Source: CAZIVE01 sp964542435 (GTDB lineage Bacteria; Bacteroidota; Bacteroidia; Bacteroidales; Tannerellaceae). Taken from it: DNA of 24,707 bases. Positions 13,973 through 21,974 of the stretch are shown here, in pieces. The notes beneath the pieces are model-generated. The model saw only the letters and a list, made by a program, of their open reading frames with translations, was not told the origin of the DNA and did no database searches. Both the position numbers and the translations under genes were made by a program. The number at the start of each line of letters is the position of its first letter. Position 1 is the stretch's first letter. The stretch covers positions 1 to 24,707 of the forward strand of contig CAZIVE010000036.1 of assembly GCA_964542435.1 (NCBI GenBank), in the 5' to 3' direction.

Positions 13973-15967
13973 ATGAAAATCGATACTGACAATCCCGAAT
14001 TTCAGGCGGCTCTGCAGCTGCTGACACGTACGCACCAGTCTGTTTTCCTGACCGGCAAAGCGGGCACAGGTAAATCCACTTTTCTTCGTTACGTCTGCGA
14101 ACATACGAAGAAGAAGTTTATCGTGCTGGCTCCAACGGGCATTGCCGCTATCAATGCGGGTGGCGTGACGATCCATTCATTCTTTCATCTGCCTTTCCGG
14201 CCAATGCTTCCCGATGATCCCGATCTGAGCGCCATCGACAATCGTATTTTCGACGTTTTTAAATTCCGTAAAGAACAGAAAAAGATTATCCGCGAGGTGG
14301 AACTGGTCATCATCGACGAGATCTCGATGGTTCGTGCCGATGTCATTGATACCATCGACCGATTGCTGCGGGTTTTCTCGGGAAATATGCGACAGCCTTT
14401 TGGTGGCAAGCAGCTGCTGTTCGTGGGTGATGTGTTTCAGCTTGAACCGGTTGTCACGTCGGACGAGCGAGACATTCTGAATATGTTTTATCCCAATTCC
14501 TATTTCTTTTCCGCCCGCGTGTTTCGCGAAATCAGTCTTGTGCCTATCGAACTGAAGAAGGTTTACCGGCAGAACGATTCGCATTTTATTCAGATCCTCG
14601 ACAAGATAAGAGCCAACAATGTAGGACAGACCGAGCTCGACGCTCTCAACAAACGTTGTTTTCCCGAATTCCAGCCTAAGGACGACGACATGTATATCAC
14701 GCTCGCCACGCGCCGTGACCAAGTGGATTATATCAACGAAAAGAAACTGGCGGAACTGCCCGGCGAAGAGTTCGTATCGGAAGGAATCATTGAAGGCGAC
14801 GTGCCCGAATCTTCATTGCCTACGCAGCGCGAGCTTTCGCTTAAAGAGCATGCGCAGGTCATCTTTATCAAGAACGACCGAAGCGGACGTTGGGTGAACG
14901 GTACGATCGGCATCATCTCGGGAATCGATGAGGATGGACATGTGTTTGTATTGCTCGATGACGGATCGGAATATAGTCTTGAATTCGAGGAGTGGGAAAA
15001 CTGCCGCTATCGTTACAATGAAAAGGAAAAACGCATCGAAACGGAGGTGATCGGCACTTTCAAACAGCTGCCAATTCGTCTCGCCTGGGCCGTCACTGTG
15101 CATAAGAGCCAGGGACTGACGTTCAATCGTGTCGTTGTCGATTTGACAGGCGGCGTCTTTGCAGGCGGACAGGCTTATGTTGCGCTCAGCCGATGCACTT
15201 CGATGGAAGGAATGGTGCTCAGAGGCAAGATCACGCAGCGCGATATCTTTGTGCGGAAGGAGATCGTCGATTTCAGCCGCAAGTTCAACGACAAGCAACT
15301 CTATGACGCGAGCATTGCCGAGAGCGAAGCCGAATTGGCCTATGCGCGGGCCGCCATCTCTTTCAAGAACGGCAAAATGAAGGAGGCCGTGGATGCATTC
15401 ACTGAGGCTCTTTCAAAAAAGAATCTTCTCGGCGACGAAAAGGTGCGGCGACTCATCAGCATGAAGCTGACCGAGGTGAACGCTTTGCAACAGCGTGTAA
15501 AGGATCTTCTGGGTGAACGCCAGCAGCAACGTGACAAACTCAAGGAATTTGCTCACGAATATTATCTCATGGGAAACGAATGTGTCACGAAGGCGCATGA
15601 CAAGCGGGCGGCGCTTCGCTGTTTCGACAAGGCGCTGGCGTTGGCTCCCGATTATGTGGATGTCCTGATTCGGAAAGGCATCACCCTGTTCGATATGGGT
15701 GAGAAATACGAAGCCGAATCCTGTCTGAAGAAAGCCGTCACTTTGGATCCCAAGTCTTTCAAGGCATTCTACAATCATGGAAAATGTCTGCTCGAAATGA
15801 AATATTATGAGGAGGCGCTCCATGATCTCCGTAAAGCCGAATCTCTCAAACCAAAACATCCGGCCGTCCACGATTATCTTTCGGAGACCTACAGTCATCT
15901 TGGCGATGAGGAACGAGCGCAGGAGGAGAAAGATATTGCCGACGAACTGCGAGACGAAAAGGAATAA
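13973..15967 (+). CDS. Pif1-like superfamily 1B DNA helicase with C-terminal TPR domain
   Basis: The protein has 664 residues from ATG 13973. A TTG at 13958 in the same frame lies inside the -7 promoter box and is rejected. The helicase core shows SF1 motifs in order: Walker A GKAGTGKST (28-36), APTGIAAINAGGVTIHSFF, Walker B VIIDEISMV, motif III FVGDVFQLEPV, a motif with ELKKVYRQ, motif V-like TVHKSQGLTFNRV, and motif VI YVALSRCTS. Pif1/RecD-type enzymes unwind DNA 5' to 3' and resolve G-quadruplexes and RNA-DNA hybrids. The last 190 or so residues form tetratricopeptide-like repeats (for example AALRCFDKALALAPDYVDVLIRKG, AESCLKKAVTLDPKSFKAFYNHG), a protein-docking module rather than the usual DNA-binding tail. 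It is a single gene, probably with a leaderless transcript, facing nnr. Confidence 0.9.
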   Translation: MKIDTDNPEFQAALQLLTRTHQSVFLTGKAGTGKSTFLRYVCEHTKKKFIVLAPTGIAAINAGGVTIHSFFHLPFRPMLPDDPDLSAIDNRIFDVFKFRKEQKKIIREVELVIIDEISMVRADVIDTIDRLLRVFSGNMRQPFGGKQLLFVGDVFQLEPVVTSDERDILNMFYPNSYFFSARVFREISLVPIELKKVYRQNDSHFIQILDKIRANNVGQTELDALNKRCFPEFQPKDDDMYITLATRRDQVDYINEKKLAELPGEEFVSEGIIEGDVPESSLPTQRELSLKEHAQVIFIKNDRSGRWVNGTIGIISGIDEDGHVFVLLDDGSEYSLEFEEWENCRYRYNEKEKRIETEVIGTFKQLPIRLAWAVTVHKSQGLTFNRVVVDLTGGVFAGGQAYVALSRCTSMEGMVLRGKITQRDIFVRKEIVDFSRKFNDKQLYDASIAESEAELAYARAAISFKNGKMKEAVDAFTEALSKKNLLGDEKVRRLISMKLTEVNALQQRVKDLLGERQQQRDKLKEFAHEYYLMGNECVTKAHDKRAALRCFDKALALAPDYVDVLIRKGITLFDMGEKYEAESCLKKAVTLDPKSFKAFYNHGKCLLEMKYYEEALHDLRKAESLKPKHPAVHDYLSETYSHLGDEERAQEEKDIADELRDEKE

Positions 15968-15993
15968 GCTTTCGAAGCATTTTCAATACTCTC

Positions 15994-16280
15994 CGATTAT
16001 TATCCGTAGGGTTGTAGTTGGTAATAATCCGCCTCGATTATTATCCGTAGGGTTGTAGTTGGTAATAATTCGCCTCGATTATTACCCGTAGGGTTGTAGT
16101 TGGTAAAAATCCACCTCGATTATTATCCGTAGGGTTGTAGTTGGTAAAAATCCACCTCGATTATTATCCGTAGGGTCGCTGTTGGTAATAATCCGCCCCG
16201 ATTATTATCCGTAGGGTTGTAGTTGGTAAAAATCCACCCCGATTATTATCCGTAGGGTTGTAGTTGGTAATAATTGGCGT
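15994..16280 (+). repeat. 41-bp tandem repeat, seven copies
   Basis: Seven consecutive units of exactly 41 bp start at 15994, 16035, 16076, 16117, 16158, 16199 and 16240. The unit begins CGATTATTATCCGTAGGG and ends GTTGGTAATAATCCGCCT. Variants are limited: TAATAAT versus TAAAAAT near the end, CCT versus CCC at the junction, TCGCTG for TTGTAG in copy 5, and a degenerate end in copy 7. Each unit holds inverted arms ATTATTA and TAATAAT. The array lies between convergent genes (helicase and nnr), and no gene is seen in 15968-16377. There are no unique spacers, so it is not CRISPR. Confidence 0.95.
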
Positions 16281-16314
16281 CGAAGGACAAGAATAGGAAT
16301 CCGATTTCCTTGTG

Positions 16315-16353
16315 TCAAAAGGAAAGGGCCGCATCGTTTTGGATGCAGCCCTT
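16315..16353 (-). terminator. Terminator of nnr
   Basis: On the minus strand AAGGGCTGCATC (16353-16342) pairs with GATGCGGCCCTT (16335-16324), 12 bp with one G-U and a 6-base loop. A T-rich stretch follows. On the plus strand the same position is a C/A mismatch, so it favours minus-strand transcripts, though it may also act on helicase read-through. Confidence 0.75.
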
Positions 16354-16377
16354 CTTTCTCTTTGTGTATATCAATTC

Positions 16378-17889
16378 TTATTTGATCTCTTTGAAGGCGA
16401 TGCCGAGCATCTCGGTGATATCGCTGGCAATCATGCTTTCCTGCGTGCGGGTCTTGGCAGCTTTGTCGCCGGCCAATGCGTGCAGATAGACACCTGCGAC
16501 GGCAGCCGTTTCGGGTTCGTAACCTTGAGCAAGCAGGCCGAGGATGATGCCCGTGAGAACATCGCCGCTTCCGGCTGTCGCCATTCCGGGATTACCGCAG
16601 CTGTTGAAATAGACATTGCCTTCCGGCGAGCAGGTCGCTGTGTAAGCACCTTTCAGCACAATGCAGATCTTGTAAGTGTTAGCCATCTCCTGTGCTTTCA
16701 GCAGGCGGTCGTAGGAATTTTCGCTGACACCTGCTATGCGGTCGAACTCTTTCGGGTGCGGCGTCAGGATGCTGCGTTTCGGAATCTTGGCAAACAGATC
16801 TTTGTTGGACGCAATCAGGTTGATGGCGTCAGCGTCGATCACCATCGGCTTGTTGTATTCGCTCATCAGTCGGTCAAGTGCCGAAGCTGTCTCTGGATGC
16901 TGGCCGATGCCCGGTCCGATGCCGACTGCATTATACGGACTGAGGTTCGGGATGGAAGAGAAGAAGTCCGAATGCGGATCGAAACTCAACATGGCTTCGG
17001 GAAAAGCACTCTGGAAAATCTGTTCGGCGCGTTCGGGAACGTGCACGGTGAGCAGACCTGCGCCGCTTCTCAGACAGGAACGTGCTGCGAGCAGCGCTGC
17101 TCCGAATTTGCCGCGGCTTCCTGCCACGAGCAATGCATGTCCGAAAGTCCCCTTGTGTGCAAAACGGTCGCGCGGACGAATGGCCAGAGAGATGTCGTTC
17201 TCCGTGATCAGTGAATATTTGGTCTCCGTCTTCTTGACAATATCCGGATGCATATTGATGTCGAGTCTCGTCCATTGTCCCACGTAAGGCGCATTCTCAG
17301 GAAGAAGGAAGGCGAGTTTCGGGAAGTTGAACGTGTAGGTAAAGTCGGCTTTGATGACCGATTTCATCGTGTTCGTGCGGTTGTCCTCGCCGAAGAGTCC
17401 CGAAGGAATGTCGATGGAAACGATCTTAGCCTTGCATTTGTTGATGAAGTCCACCAATGCAGCATAACCTCTTTCCAACGGCCGGTTGAGTCCGCTTCCG
17501 AAGAGTCCGTCGATGATGATATCTTTATCTTCTATTTTCGGCGTATAGAAATCCTTGATGATCTCGTTGAACGTAACGTTGGGCACCGCTTCGAGGCGCT
17601 GTTTGTTAAACTGGTTGTCAGTGGAAAGATGTTCGTTGGGGTTGAACAGGAACGTTTCCACTCTGTATGATTCCTCGATCAGCAGTCGTGCAATGGCCAG
17701 CGCGTCGGCTCCGTTATTGCCTTCGCCTGCAAAGACAAAGATGCGCGTTTGTTTAGAAAAATGGCGGCAGAATTCGTGCGTAAAAGCGATGGCGGCACGT
17801 TCAACCAGTTCAATCGAACTGACAGGTTCGTGATCAATGGTGTATTGATCCATCTCCTTAACCTTGTTTGTTGGAAATATTTTAATCAT
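16378..17889 (-). CDS. nnr: Bifunctional NAD(P)H-hydrate epimerase / ADP-dependent NAD(P)H-hydrate dehydratase
   Basis: The 503 residues combine the two halves of NAD(P)HX repair. The N-terminal YjeF epimerase domain (about 1-215) has GEGNNGADALAIARLL (55-70) and IDIPSGLFGED. It interconverts R and S hydrates of NAD(P)H. The C-terminal ribokinase-like dehydratase (about 225-503) has HKGTFGHALLVAGSRGKFGA, LTPHPKEFDRI and GNPGMATAGSGDVLTGII (432-449), with catalytic D443. It uses ADP (or ATP) to restore NAD(P)H. Length and fusion order match the bacterial YjeF/Nnr proteins. It is a single gene on the minus strand, diverging from hpt and convergent with the helicase, with its own promoter and terminator. 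Confidence 0.95.
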   Translation of the reverse strand: MIKIFPTNKVKEMDQYTIDHEPVSSIELVERAAIAFTHEFCRHFSKQTRIFVFAGEGNNGADALAIARLLIEESYRVETFLFNPNEHLSTDNQFNKQRLEAVPNVTFNEIIKDFYTPKIEDKDIIIDGLFGSGLNRPLERGYAALVDFINKCKAKIVSIDIPSGLFGEDNRTNTMKSVIKADFTYTFNFPKLAFLLPENAPYVGQWTRLDINMHPDIVKKTETKYSLITENDISLAIRPRDRFAHKGTFGHALLVAGSRGKFGAALLAARSCLRSGAGLLTVHVPERAEQIFQSAFPEAMLSFDPHSDFFSSIPNLSPYNAVGIGPGIGQHPETASALDRLMSEYNKPMVIDADAINLIASNKDLFAKIPKRSILTPHPKEFDRIAGVSENSYDRLLKAQEMANTYKICIVLKGAYTATCSPEGNVYFNSCGNPGMATAGSGDVLTGIILGLLAQGYEPETAAVAGVYLHALAGDKAAKTRTQESMIASDITEMLGIAFKEIK

Positions 17890-17923
17890 GACGGTACGTG
17901 TTTCATTTGATAGTAAAGCACCA

Positions 17924-17931
17924 CAAACTTA
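17924..17931 (-). promoter_or_regulatory. Promoter -7 element of nnr
   Basis: On the minus strand TAAGTTTG matches TAnnTTTG, 34 bases upstream of the nnr start codon. No clear -33 TTG was found. Confidence 0.55.
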
Positions 17932-17944
17932 GAGAAAATTTCTC
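17932..17944. promoter_or_regulatory. Small palindrome between divergent nnr and hpt promoters
   Basis: GAGAAA-A-TTTCTC is a perfect 6-bp inverted repeat lying immediately upstream of the nnr -7 box and just before the hpt -33 element. Its position would suit an operator affecting both genes, but a short AT-rich palindrome can occur by chance. Confidence 0.3.
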
Positions 17945-17949
17945 ATATA

Positions 17950-17980
17950 TTGCTGTTTAGAATGAAAAGTTGTACTTTTG
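17950..17980 (+). promoter_or_regulatory. Promoter of hpt-adk
   Basis: TTG (17950-17952), 20 bases, then TACTTTTG (17973-17980) fits the housekeeping consensus. Initiation near 17987 gives a 5' UTR of about 18 bases. Confidence 0.78.
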
Positions 17981-18004
17981 TCAACTCAATTTTTAATAGA
18001 AGCC

Positions 18005-18541
18005 ATGGACAGAATTCGTATTAAAGACAAAGAGTTTCAATTGTTTATTCCGGAAAAGCAGATTTCGGAAGCAGTAGCTGCGGTAGCAGAGAAGATCAAA
18101 GCTGATGTGGAAGGAAAAAATGCGCTCTTTGTCGGAGTCCTCAACGGCGCCTTTATGTTTGTCGGGGAGCTGATGAGCGATTTGAATATGTCCTGTGAAC
18201 TGACGTTCGCCCGCTATTCTTCCTATGCAGGCACATCTACGACGGGCAAAGTCCGTGAGATCATGCCGGTGCAGAGCGATGTCCGCGGACGTATCGTCAT
18301 CCTGCTCGAAGACATCATCGACACTGGTTACACCATGAAATATGTGAAAGAAAAACTTCTCGCAGAGGGTGCAGCTGATGTTCGTTTGGCAACGATGCTC
18401 TTTAAACCGGAATCTATTAAATGTGACATTCGTCCTGATTATATCGGAATTCAGATCCCGCCGACGTTCATCGTTGGTCACGGATTGGATTACGACGGAG
18501 ACGGAAGAGCTTTCAAAGACATATACAAACTCGTGGATTAG
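18005..18541 (+). CDS. hpt: Hypoxanthine (guanine) phosphoribosyltransferase
   Basis: The 178-residue protein starts at ATG 18005. An in-frame TTG at 17978 lies in the -7 promoter box and is rejected. It is a type I phosphoribosyltransferase that joins hypoxanthine or guanine to PRPP for purine salvage. The PRPP-binding motif is VILLEDIIDTGYT (98-110, with E102, D103 and D106). The flexible-loop region FARYSSYAGTSTTGKV (68-83) and the purine-binding PDYIGIQIPPTFIVGHGLDYDG near the C-terminus are present. It is first in a pair with adk, 27 bp apart on one transcript, so both serve nucleotide salvage. Confidence 0.94.
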   Translation: MDRIRIKDKEFQLFIPEKQISEAVAAVAEKIKADVEGKNALFVGVLNGAFMFVGELMSDLNMSCELTFARYSSYAGTSTTGKVREIMPVQSDVRGRIVILLEDIIDTGYTMKYVKEKLLAEGAADVRLATMLFKPESIKCDIRPDYIGIQIPPTFIVGHGLDYDGDGRAFKDIYKLVD

Positions 18542-18568
18542 ACATTAACATCATAATATTAAAAGAAA

Positions 18569-19144
18569 ATGCTTAACATCGTCATTTTTGGCGCTCCAGG
18601 ATCCGGAAAAGGGACACAGAGCGAACTCATTATTAAAGAATATGGTCTGGAACACATCTCTACAGGCGACGTGCTTCGTGCCGAGATGAAAGGCGACACT
18701 GAACTGGGCCGCATTGCCAAGGATTACATCGAAAAGGGTCAGCTCGTTCCTGACGAACTGATCGTGAACATGCTGGCTAAGGTGCTTGACAGCAAAAAGA
18801 ATCCTAACGGCGTTATTTTCGACGGTTTTCCTCGTACGATTCCGCAGGCAAAAGCTCTGAAGAAAATGCTCAACGAACGCGGTACGGATGTTTCCATCAT
18901 GCTCAATCTCCATGTTGATGAGGACGAACTGATCCGCCGTCTGCTGGAACGCGGTAAGATCTCCGGCCGTTCAGACGATAATCTTGAGACTATCAAGTCT
19001 CGTCTCGTCGTTTATCATACACAGACTGCTCCTTTGGCTGATTTCTATACCGAAGAGGGCAAGAATGTATCCATTAAAGGTATGGGAACGATTGAAGAGA
19101 TCTTCGATCGCATCAAGAAAGCTATCGCTGCTATCAAGAAATAA
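18569..19144 (+). CDS. adk: Adenylate kinase, short form
   Basis: This 191-residue enzyme catalyses AMP + ATP to 2 ADP. Visible motifs are the P-loop GAPGSGKGT (8-16), the AMP-binding STGDVLRAEM (31-40) and FDGFPRT (84-90), and the lid base RGKISGRSDDN (128-138). The LID is the short type without the zinc or long insert, so the length is below the 214 or so residues of the E. coli enzyme and normal for short-lid kinases. It shares a transcript with hpt and is followed by a strong terminator, separating it from obg. Confidence 0.96.
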   Translation: MLNIVIFGAPGSGKGTQSELIIKEYGLEHISTGDVLRAEMKGDTELGRIAKDYIEKGQLVPDELIVNMLAKVLDSKKNPNGVIFDGFPRTIPQAKALKKMLNERGTDVSIMLNLHVDEDELIRRLLERGKISGRSDDNLETIKSRLVVYHTQTAPLADFYTEEGKNVSIKGMGTIEEIFDRIKKAIAAIKK

Positions 19145-19152
19145 GGTATCAT

Positions 19153-19200
19153 TGAAGGCTCCTCAGTTGTTAAGGCTGCGGAGCCTTCATCATGTTTTTT
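19153..19200 (+). terminator. Rho-independent terminator after adk
   Basis: TGAAGGCTCC (19153-19162) pairs perfectly with GGAGCCTTCA (19180-19189) over 10 bp; CAG/CTG can extend the helix inside the loop. Six T follow at 19195-19200. Confidence 0.85.
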
Positions 19201-19227
19201 CGTCATATAAAATTTAGGTATAAATAA

Positions 19228-20358
19228 ATGGAAGAATCGAACTTCATTGATTATGTAAAAATATATTGCCGCTCTGGTCGTGGTGGACGAGGCTCGGCTC
19301 ATCTGCGTCGTGAGAAATTCGTCCCGAAAGGCGGACCTGACGGTGGTAATGGCGGACGCGGAGGAAATGTCTATCTTCGTGGCAACCGTAATTTCTGGAC
19401 TTTGCTACATCTGAAGTTCGAACGGGTCATCTTGGCCACGAGCGGTGGCAACGGTGGCGGAAAAGGCAGCTTCGGCAAAGATGGTGAAGACCGCTGGATC
19501 GAAGTTCCTTGCGGAACAGTCGCCTATGACGCAAATACGGGAGAATATATCTGCGACGTCACGAAGGATGGACAGGAGGTGCTTCTTCTGAAAGGCGGAC
19601 GTGGCGGATTGGGCAATAAGAACTTCAAGACTTCAACCAATCAGACGCCTCGATATGCTCAGCCGGGCGAACCGGCTCAGGAGCGCATGGTCATTCTCCA
19701 GTTGAAACTGCTGGCCGATGTCGGTCTTGTCGGTTTCCCGAATGCCGGTAAATCCACTCTGCTCTCTGTCATCACCTCTGCCAAACCGAAGATAGCCAAC
19801 TATCCCTTTACGACACTCGAACCCAACCTTGGCATTGTGAAATATCGTGACAACCGTTCGTTTGTCATGGCTGATATTCCCGGGATCATCGAAGGCGCCA
19901 GCGAAGGCAAAGGACTCGGCCTGCGATTCCTGCGCCATATCGAACGTAATTCGTTGCTTTTGTTCATGATTCCTGCCGATGCCGATGATATCCGTAAGGA
20001 ATATGAGATTTTGCTCGGAGAACTGACCAAGTATAATCCCGAATTGATGGAGAAACGCCGTGTACTGGCTATCACTAAGAGTGATATGCTCGATGCCGAA
20101 CTGATGGAGGATATGGAAAAGGATCTTCCCGAAGATCTTCCGCATGTCTTCATTTCGTCTGTCGCACAGACTGGACTGGTTACGTTGAAGGATATTCTTT
20201 GGGAGGAATTGAACAAGGAGGATTTCCACGATGTGGAGAGCATCGTCCATCAGAATTTGGATCTGGGAATCGTGACACTTGAGGACGACGATGACATCGT
20301 GGTTCCCGATGAAGAGATCGTTGAGGAGGAACCGGAAGAGAATGAAGAAGATCGTTGA
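19228..20358 (+). CDS. obg: Obg family GTPase (ribosome assembly)
   Basis: The 376 residues begin with the glycine-rich Obg fold (about 1-160, many GGRGG-type turns). A G domain follows: GFPNAGKST (169-177), switch I with NYPFTTLEPN, DIPGIIEGASEGKGLG (216-231) and the base-specificity motif TKSD. The C-terminus (about 335-376) is a highly acidic Glu/Asp tail instead of the OCT domain of Firmicutes Obg. Obg proteins assist 50S assembly and couple growth to GTP and ppGpp levels. It lies 84 bp after adk with a terminator between; no consensus promoter was found in the remaining 28 bp, so read-through or a weak promoter is likely. Its last 17 bp overlap pgeF. Confidence 0.95.
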   Translation: MEESNFIDYVKIYCRSGRGGRGSAHLRREKFVPKGGPDGGNGGRGGNVYLRGNRNFWTLLHLKFERVILATSGGNGGGKGSFGKDGEDRWIEVPCGTVAYDANTGEYICDVTKDGQEVLLLKGGRGGLGNKNFKTSTNQTPRYAQPGEPAQERMVILQLKLLADVGLVGFPNAGKSTLLSVITSAKPKIANYPFTTLEPNLGIVKYRDNRSFVMADIPGIIEGASEGKGLGLRFLRHIERNSLLLFMIPADADDIRKEYEILLGELTKYNPELMEKRRVLAITKSDMLDAELMEDMEKDLPEDLPHVFISSVAQTGLVTLKDILWEELNKEDFHDVESIVHQNLDLGIVTLEDDDDIVVPDEEIVEEEPEENEEDR

Positions 20359-21160
20359 TCAAAACGGACTGGTTACTTATCGGTTTGACCTACTCGACGC
20401 ATTCAGCAACCTAACACATTTCATGACAACGCGTCACGGCGGTGTGAGCAATGGCGCATTCTCTGCGATGAATCCAAGCCTGACTTCTGGTGATGATCTG
20501 CAAAATGTGGCTCGCAACCGAGAGATTCTCTATCGCTCCATTCCCATTCCGTCTCGTCGTATTTTGGCACCACATCAGATTCATAAGACCAACATCCGTG
20601 TGGTTGATGAAGCCTTTCTCCAAATGGATGAAACTTCACAGCGCAATGCTTTGGAAGGCATCGATGCCATGGTGACGCAACTTTCTGATGTCTGCATTGC
20701 CATCTCGACTGCCGATTGCGTTCCGCTTCTGATGTATGCCCCCGATCAAAATGTAGTGGCAGCCGTTCATGCCGGTTGGAGAGGAACTGTTCAAAAGATC
20801 GCTCAGCGTACCGTCGAATTTCTGTCAGAGCAATATCATTGCTCGCCAAGTCTGATGAATGTCGGCATCGGTCCATCTATTGGCCCGGAAGATTTCGAAG
20901 TAGGCGAGGAGGTCGTTGATGCGTTCCGGGATTCCGAAGCAGAGATGACTCAAATTTTACACAGAACTAATAAAGCACATATCAATCTTTGGGAGGCGAA
21001 CCGTTTGCAGTTGCTTTCAGCCGGTGTCCCATCTGAACAGATAGAAGTGGCTGGCATCTCCACCTATTCGGATTGCGATGAATTCTTTTCTGCTCGTCGT
21101 TTAGGTATCAAATGCGGACGCAATATGTCAGCCATCATGTTGAAAGGAAAAAAATCATGA
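20342..21160 (+). CDS. pgeF: YfiH/LACC1 family purine nucleoside phosphorylase-type multicopper-fold protein
   Basis: The start at 20342 (MKKIVDQNG) gives 272 residues. A start at 20279 would lie deep inside obg and add a basic, unlike-family N-terminus. Family signatures are TTRHGGVSNGAFSAMN (29-44), LAPHQIHKTNI with H81, STADCVPLL with C126, and VHAGWRGTV with H143. The last three are the usual zinc-binding His/Cys/His set. Homologues cleave purine nucleosides with phosphate (human LACC1/FAMIN) and in E. coli correct mis-incorporated residues in peptidoglycan precursors (PgeF). Which applies here is not decidable. It overlaps obg by 17 bp and the next gene by 4 bp, so the three are translationally coupled. 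Confidence 0.9.
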   Translation: MKKIVDQNGLVTYRFDLLDAFSNLTHFMTTRHGGVSNGAFSAMNPSLTSGDDLQNVARNREILYRSIPIPSRRILAPHQIHKTNIRVVDEAFLQMDETSQRNALEGIDAMVTQLSDVCIAISTADCVPLLMYAPDQNVVAAVHAGWRGTVQKIAQRTVEFLSEQYHCSPSLMNVGIGPSIGPEDFEVGEEVVDAFRDSEAEMTQILHRTNKAHINLWEANRLQLLSAGVPSEQIEVAGISTYSDCDEFFSARRLGIKCGRNMSAIMLKGKKS

Positions 21161-21825
21161 TTGAAGTCAGCATATCCGAAGAGATAGCTAATGCTTGTCC
21201 TGATCTTCATTTGGCAGTCATTCAGTGCGAGGTCAACAACAGCGAATCCAGTGAGAAGCTGTGGAATGAGATCCATTCATTGAGTGATGAGATTCGCAAC
21301 TGCTGCCCGATCGAAGAGGTCAACAAGTTCAAACCTATCTATGCTACACGTCAAGCTTACAAGCGTCTCGGAAAAGATCCCAATCGTTATCGTCCTTCGT
21401 CCGAAGCCTTGCGGCGGAGAATTGTACGCGGACTTCCCCTTTACCAAATAGATACGTTGGTTGACATCACGAATCTGGTTTCCATTAAGACCGGTTATTC
21501 CATTGGTGGATTCGACGCGGACAAGATTTCCGGAGCTTTGATCTTAGGTGTCGGCCGTGAAGGTGAAGAATATCACGGTATCGGCCGTGGAATTCTCAAT
21601 ATTGAAGGTCTGCCTGTATATCGGGATGATAAAGGGGGCGTAGGAACACCGACCAGCGATGAAGAGCGAACCAAAATAGAGATGACAACGACGCATTTGC
21701 TAATGATCATAAATGGTTATTCCGGCAGTGAAGGATTGGCTGAAGCTGCATCCTATTCTGAATCCATCCTTCGGGAATATGCGGGAGCTAAAAATATCGA
21801 CATACGCTTTATCTCTGCCTCATAG
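21157..21825 (+). CDS. B3/B4 tRNA-binding-domain protein (PheT-like, stand-alone)
   Basis: The start at ATG 21157 overlaps the pgeF stop as ATGA, giving 222 residues. Most of the protein is a B3/4 domain like the editing module of phenylalanyl-tRNA synthetase beta subunits: KFKPIYATRQAYKRLGKDPNRYRPSSEALRRRI, then LVDITNLVSIKTGYSIGGFD. In PheT this region hydrolyses Tyr-tRNA-Phe. Free-standing homologues are widespread and may edit mischarged tRNA or act on free aminoacyl compounds; the activity of this one is not established. It is the last gene of the obg-pgeF group. A 6-bp hairpin (21838-21852) follows but lacks a T-run. Confidence 0.85.
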   Translation: MIEVSISEEIANACPDLHLAVIQCEVNNSESSEKLWNEIHSLSDEIRNCCPIEEVNKFKPIYATRQAYKRLGKDPNRYRPSSEALRRRIVRGLPLYQIDTLVDITNLVSIKTGYSIGGFDADKISGALILGVGREGEEYHGIGRGILNIEGLPVYRDDKGGVGTPTSDEERTKIEMTTTHLLMIINGYSGSEGLAEAASYSESILREYAGAKNIDIRFISAS

Positions 21826-21912
21826 GAAGGTAAATGGACCTTTAGGAAAGGTTAAATGCAAGGGATTTTTGGAGTATTAGTTAATATTATGCTAAAAAAC
21901 ATATAAAAACTT

Positions 21913-21941
21913 TTGTATAAATCGATAAATGTCTAATTTTG
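21913..21941 (+). promoter_or_regulatory. Promoter of the winged-helix gene
   Basis: TTG (21913-21915, within TTTTG), 18 bases, then TAATTTTG (21934-21941). Initiation near 21948 gives a 5' UTR of about 27 bases. Confidence 0.75.
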
Positions 21942-21974
21942 CAGCACTAACGTTTACAACAAAAAGGTAAAAAA

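Noticed and set aside
15994..16280. CRISPR array
   Set aside because: Units are contiguous 41-bp copies without unique spacers, and no cas genes are present.
16312..17214. 300-codon open frame on the plus strand
   Set aside because: It is antisense to nnr, whose motifs are intact; codon bias of the real gene leaves this frame open.
17978..18004. TTG start nine codons upstream for hpt
   Set aside because: It is within the -7 promoter box, and the family start matches ATG 18005.
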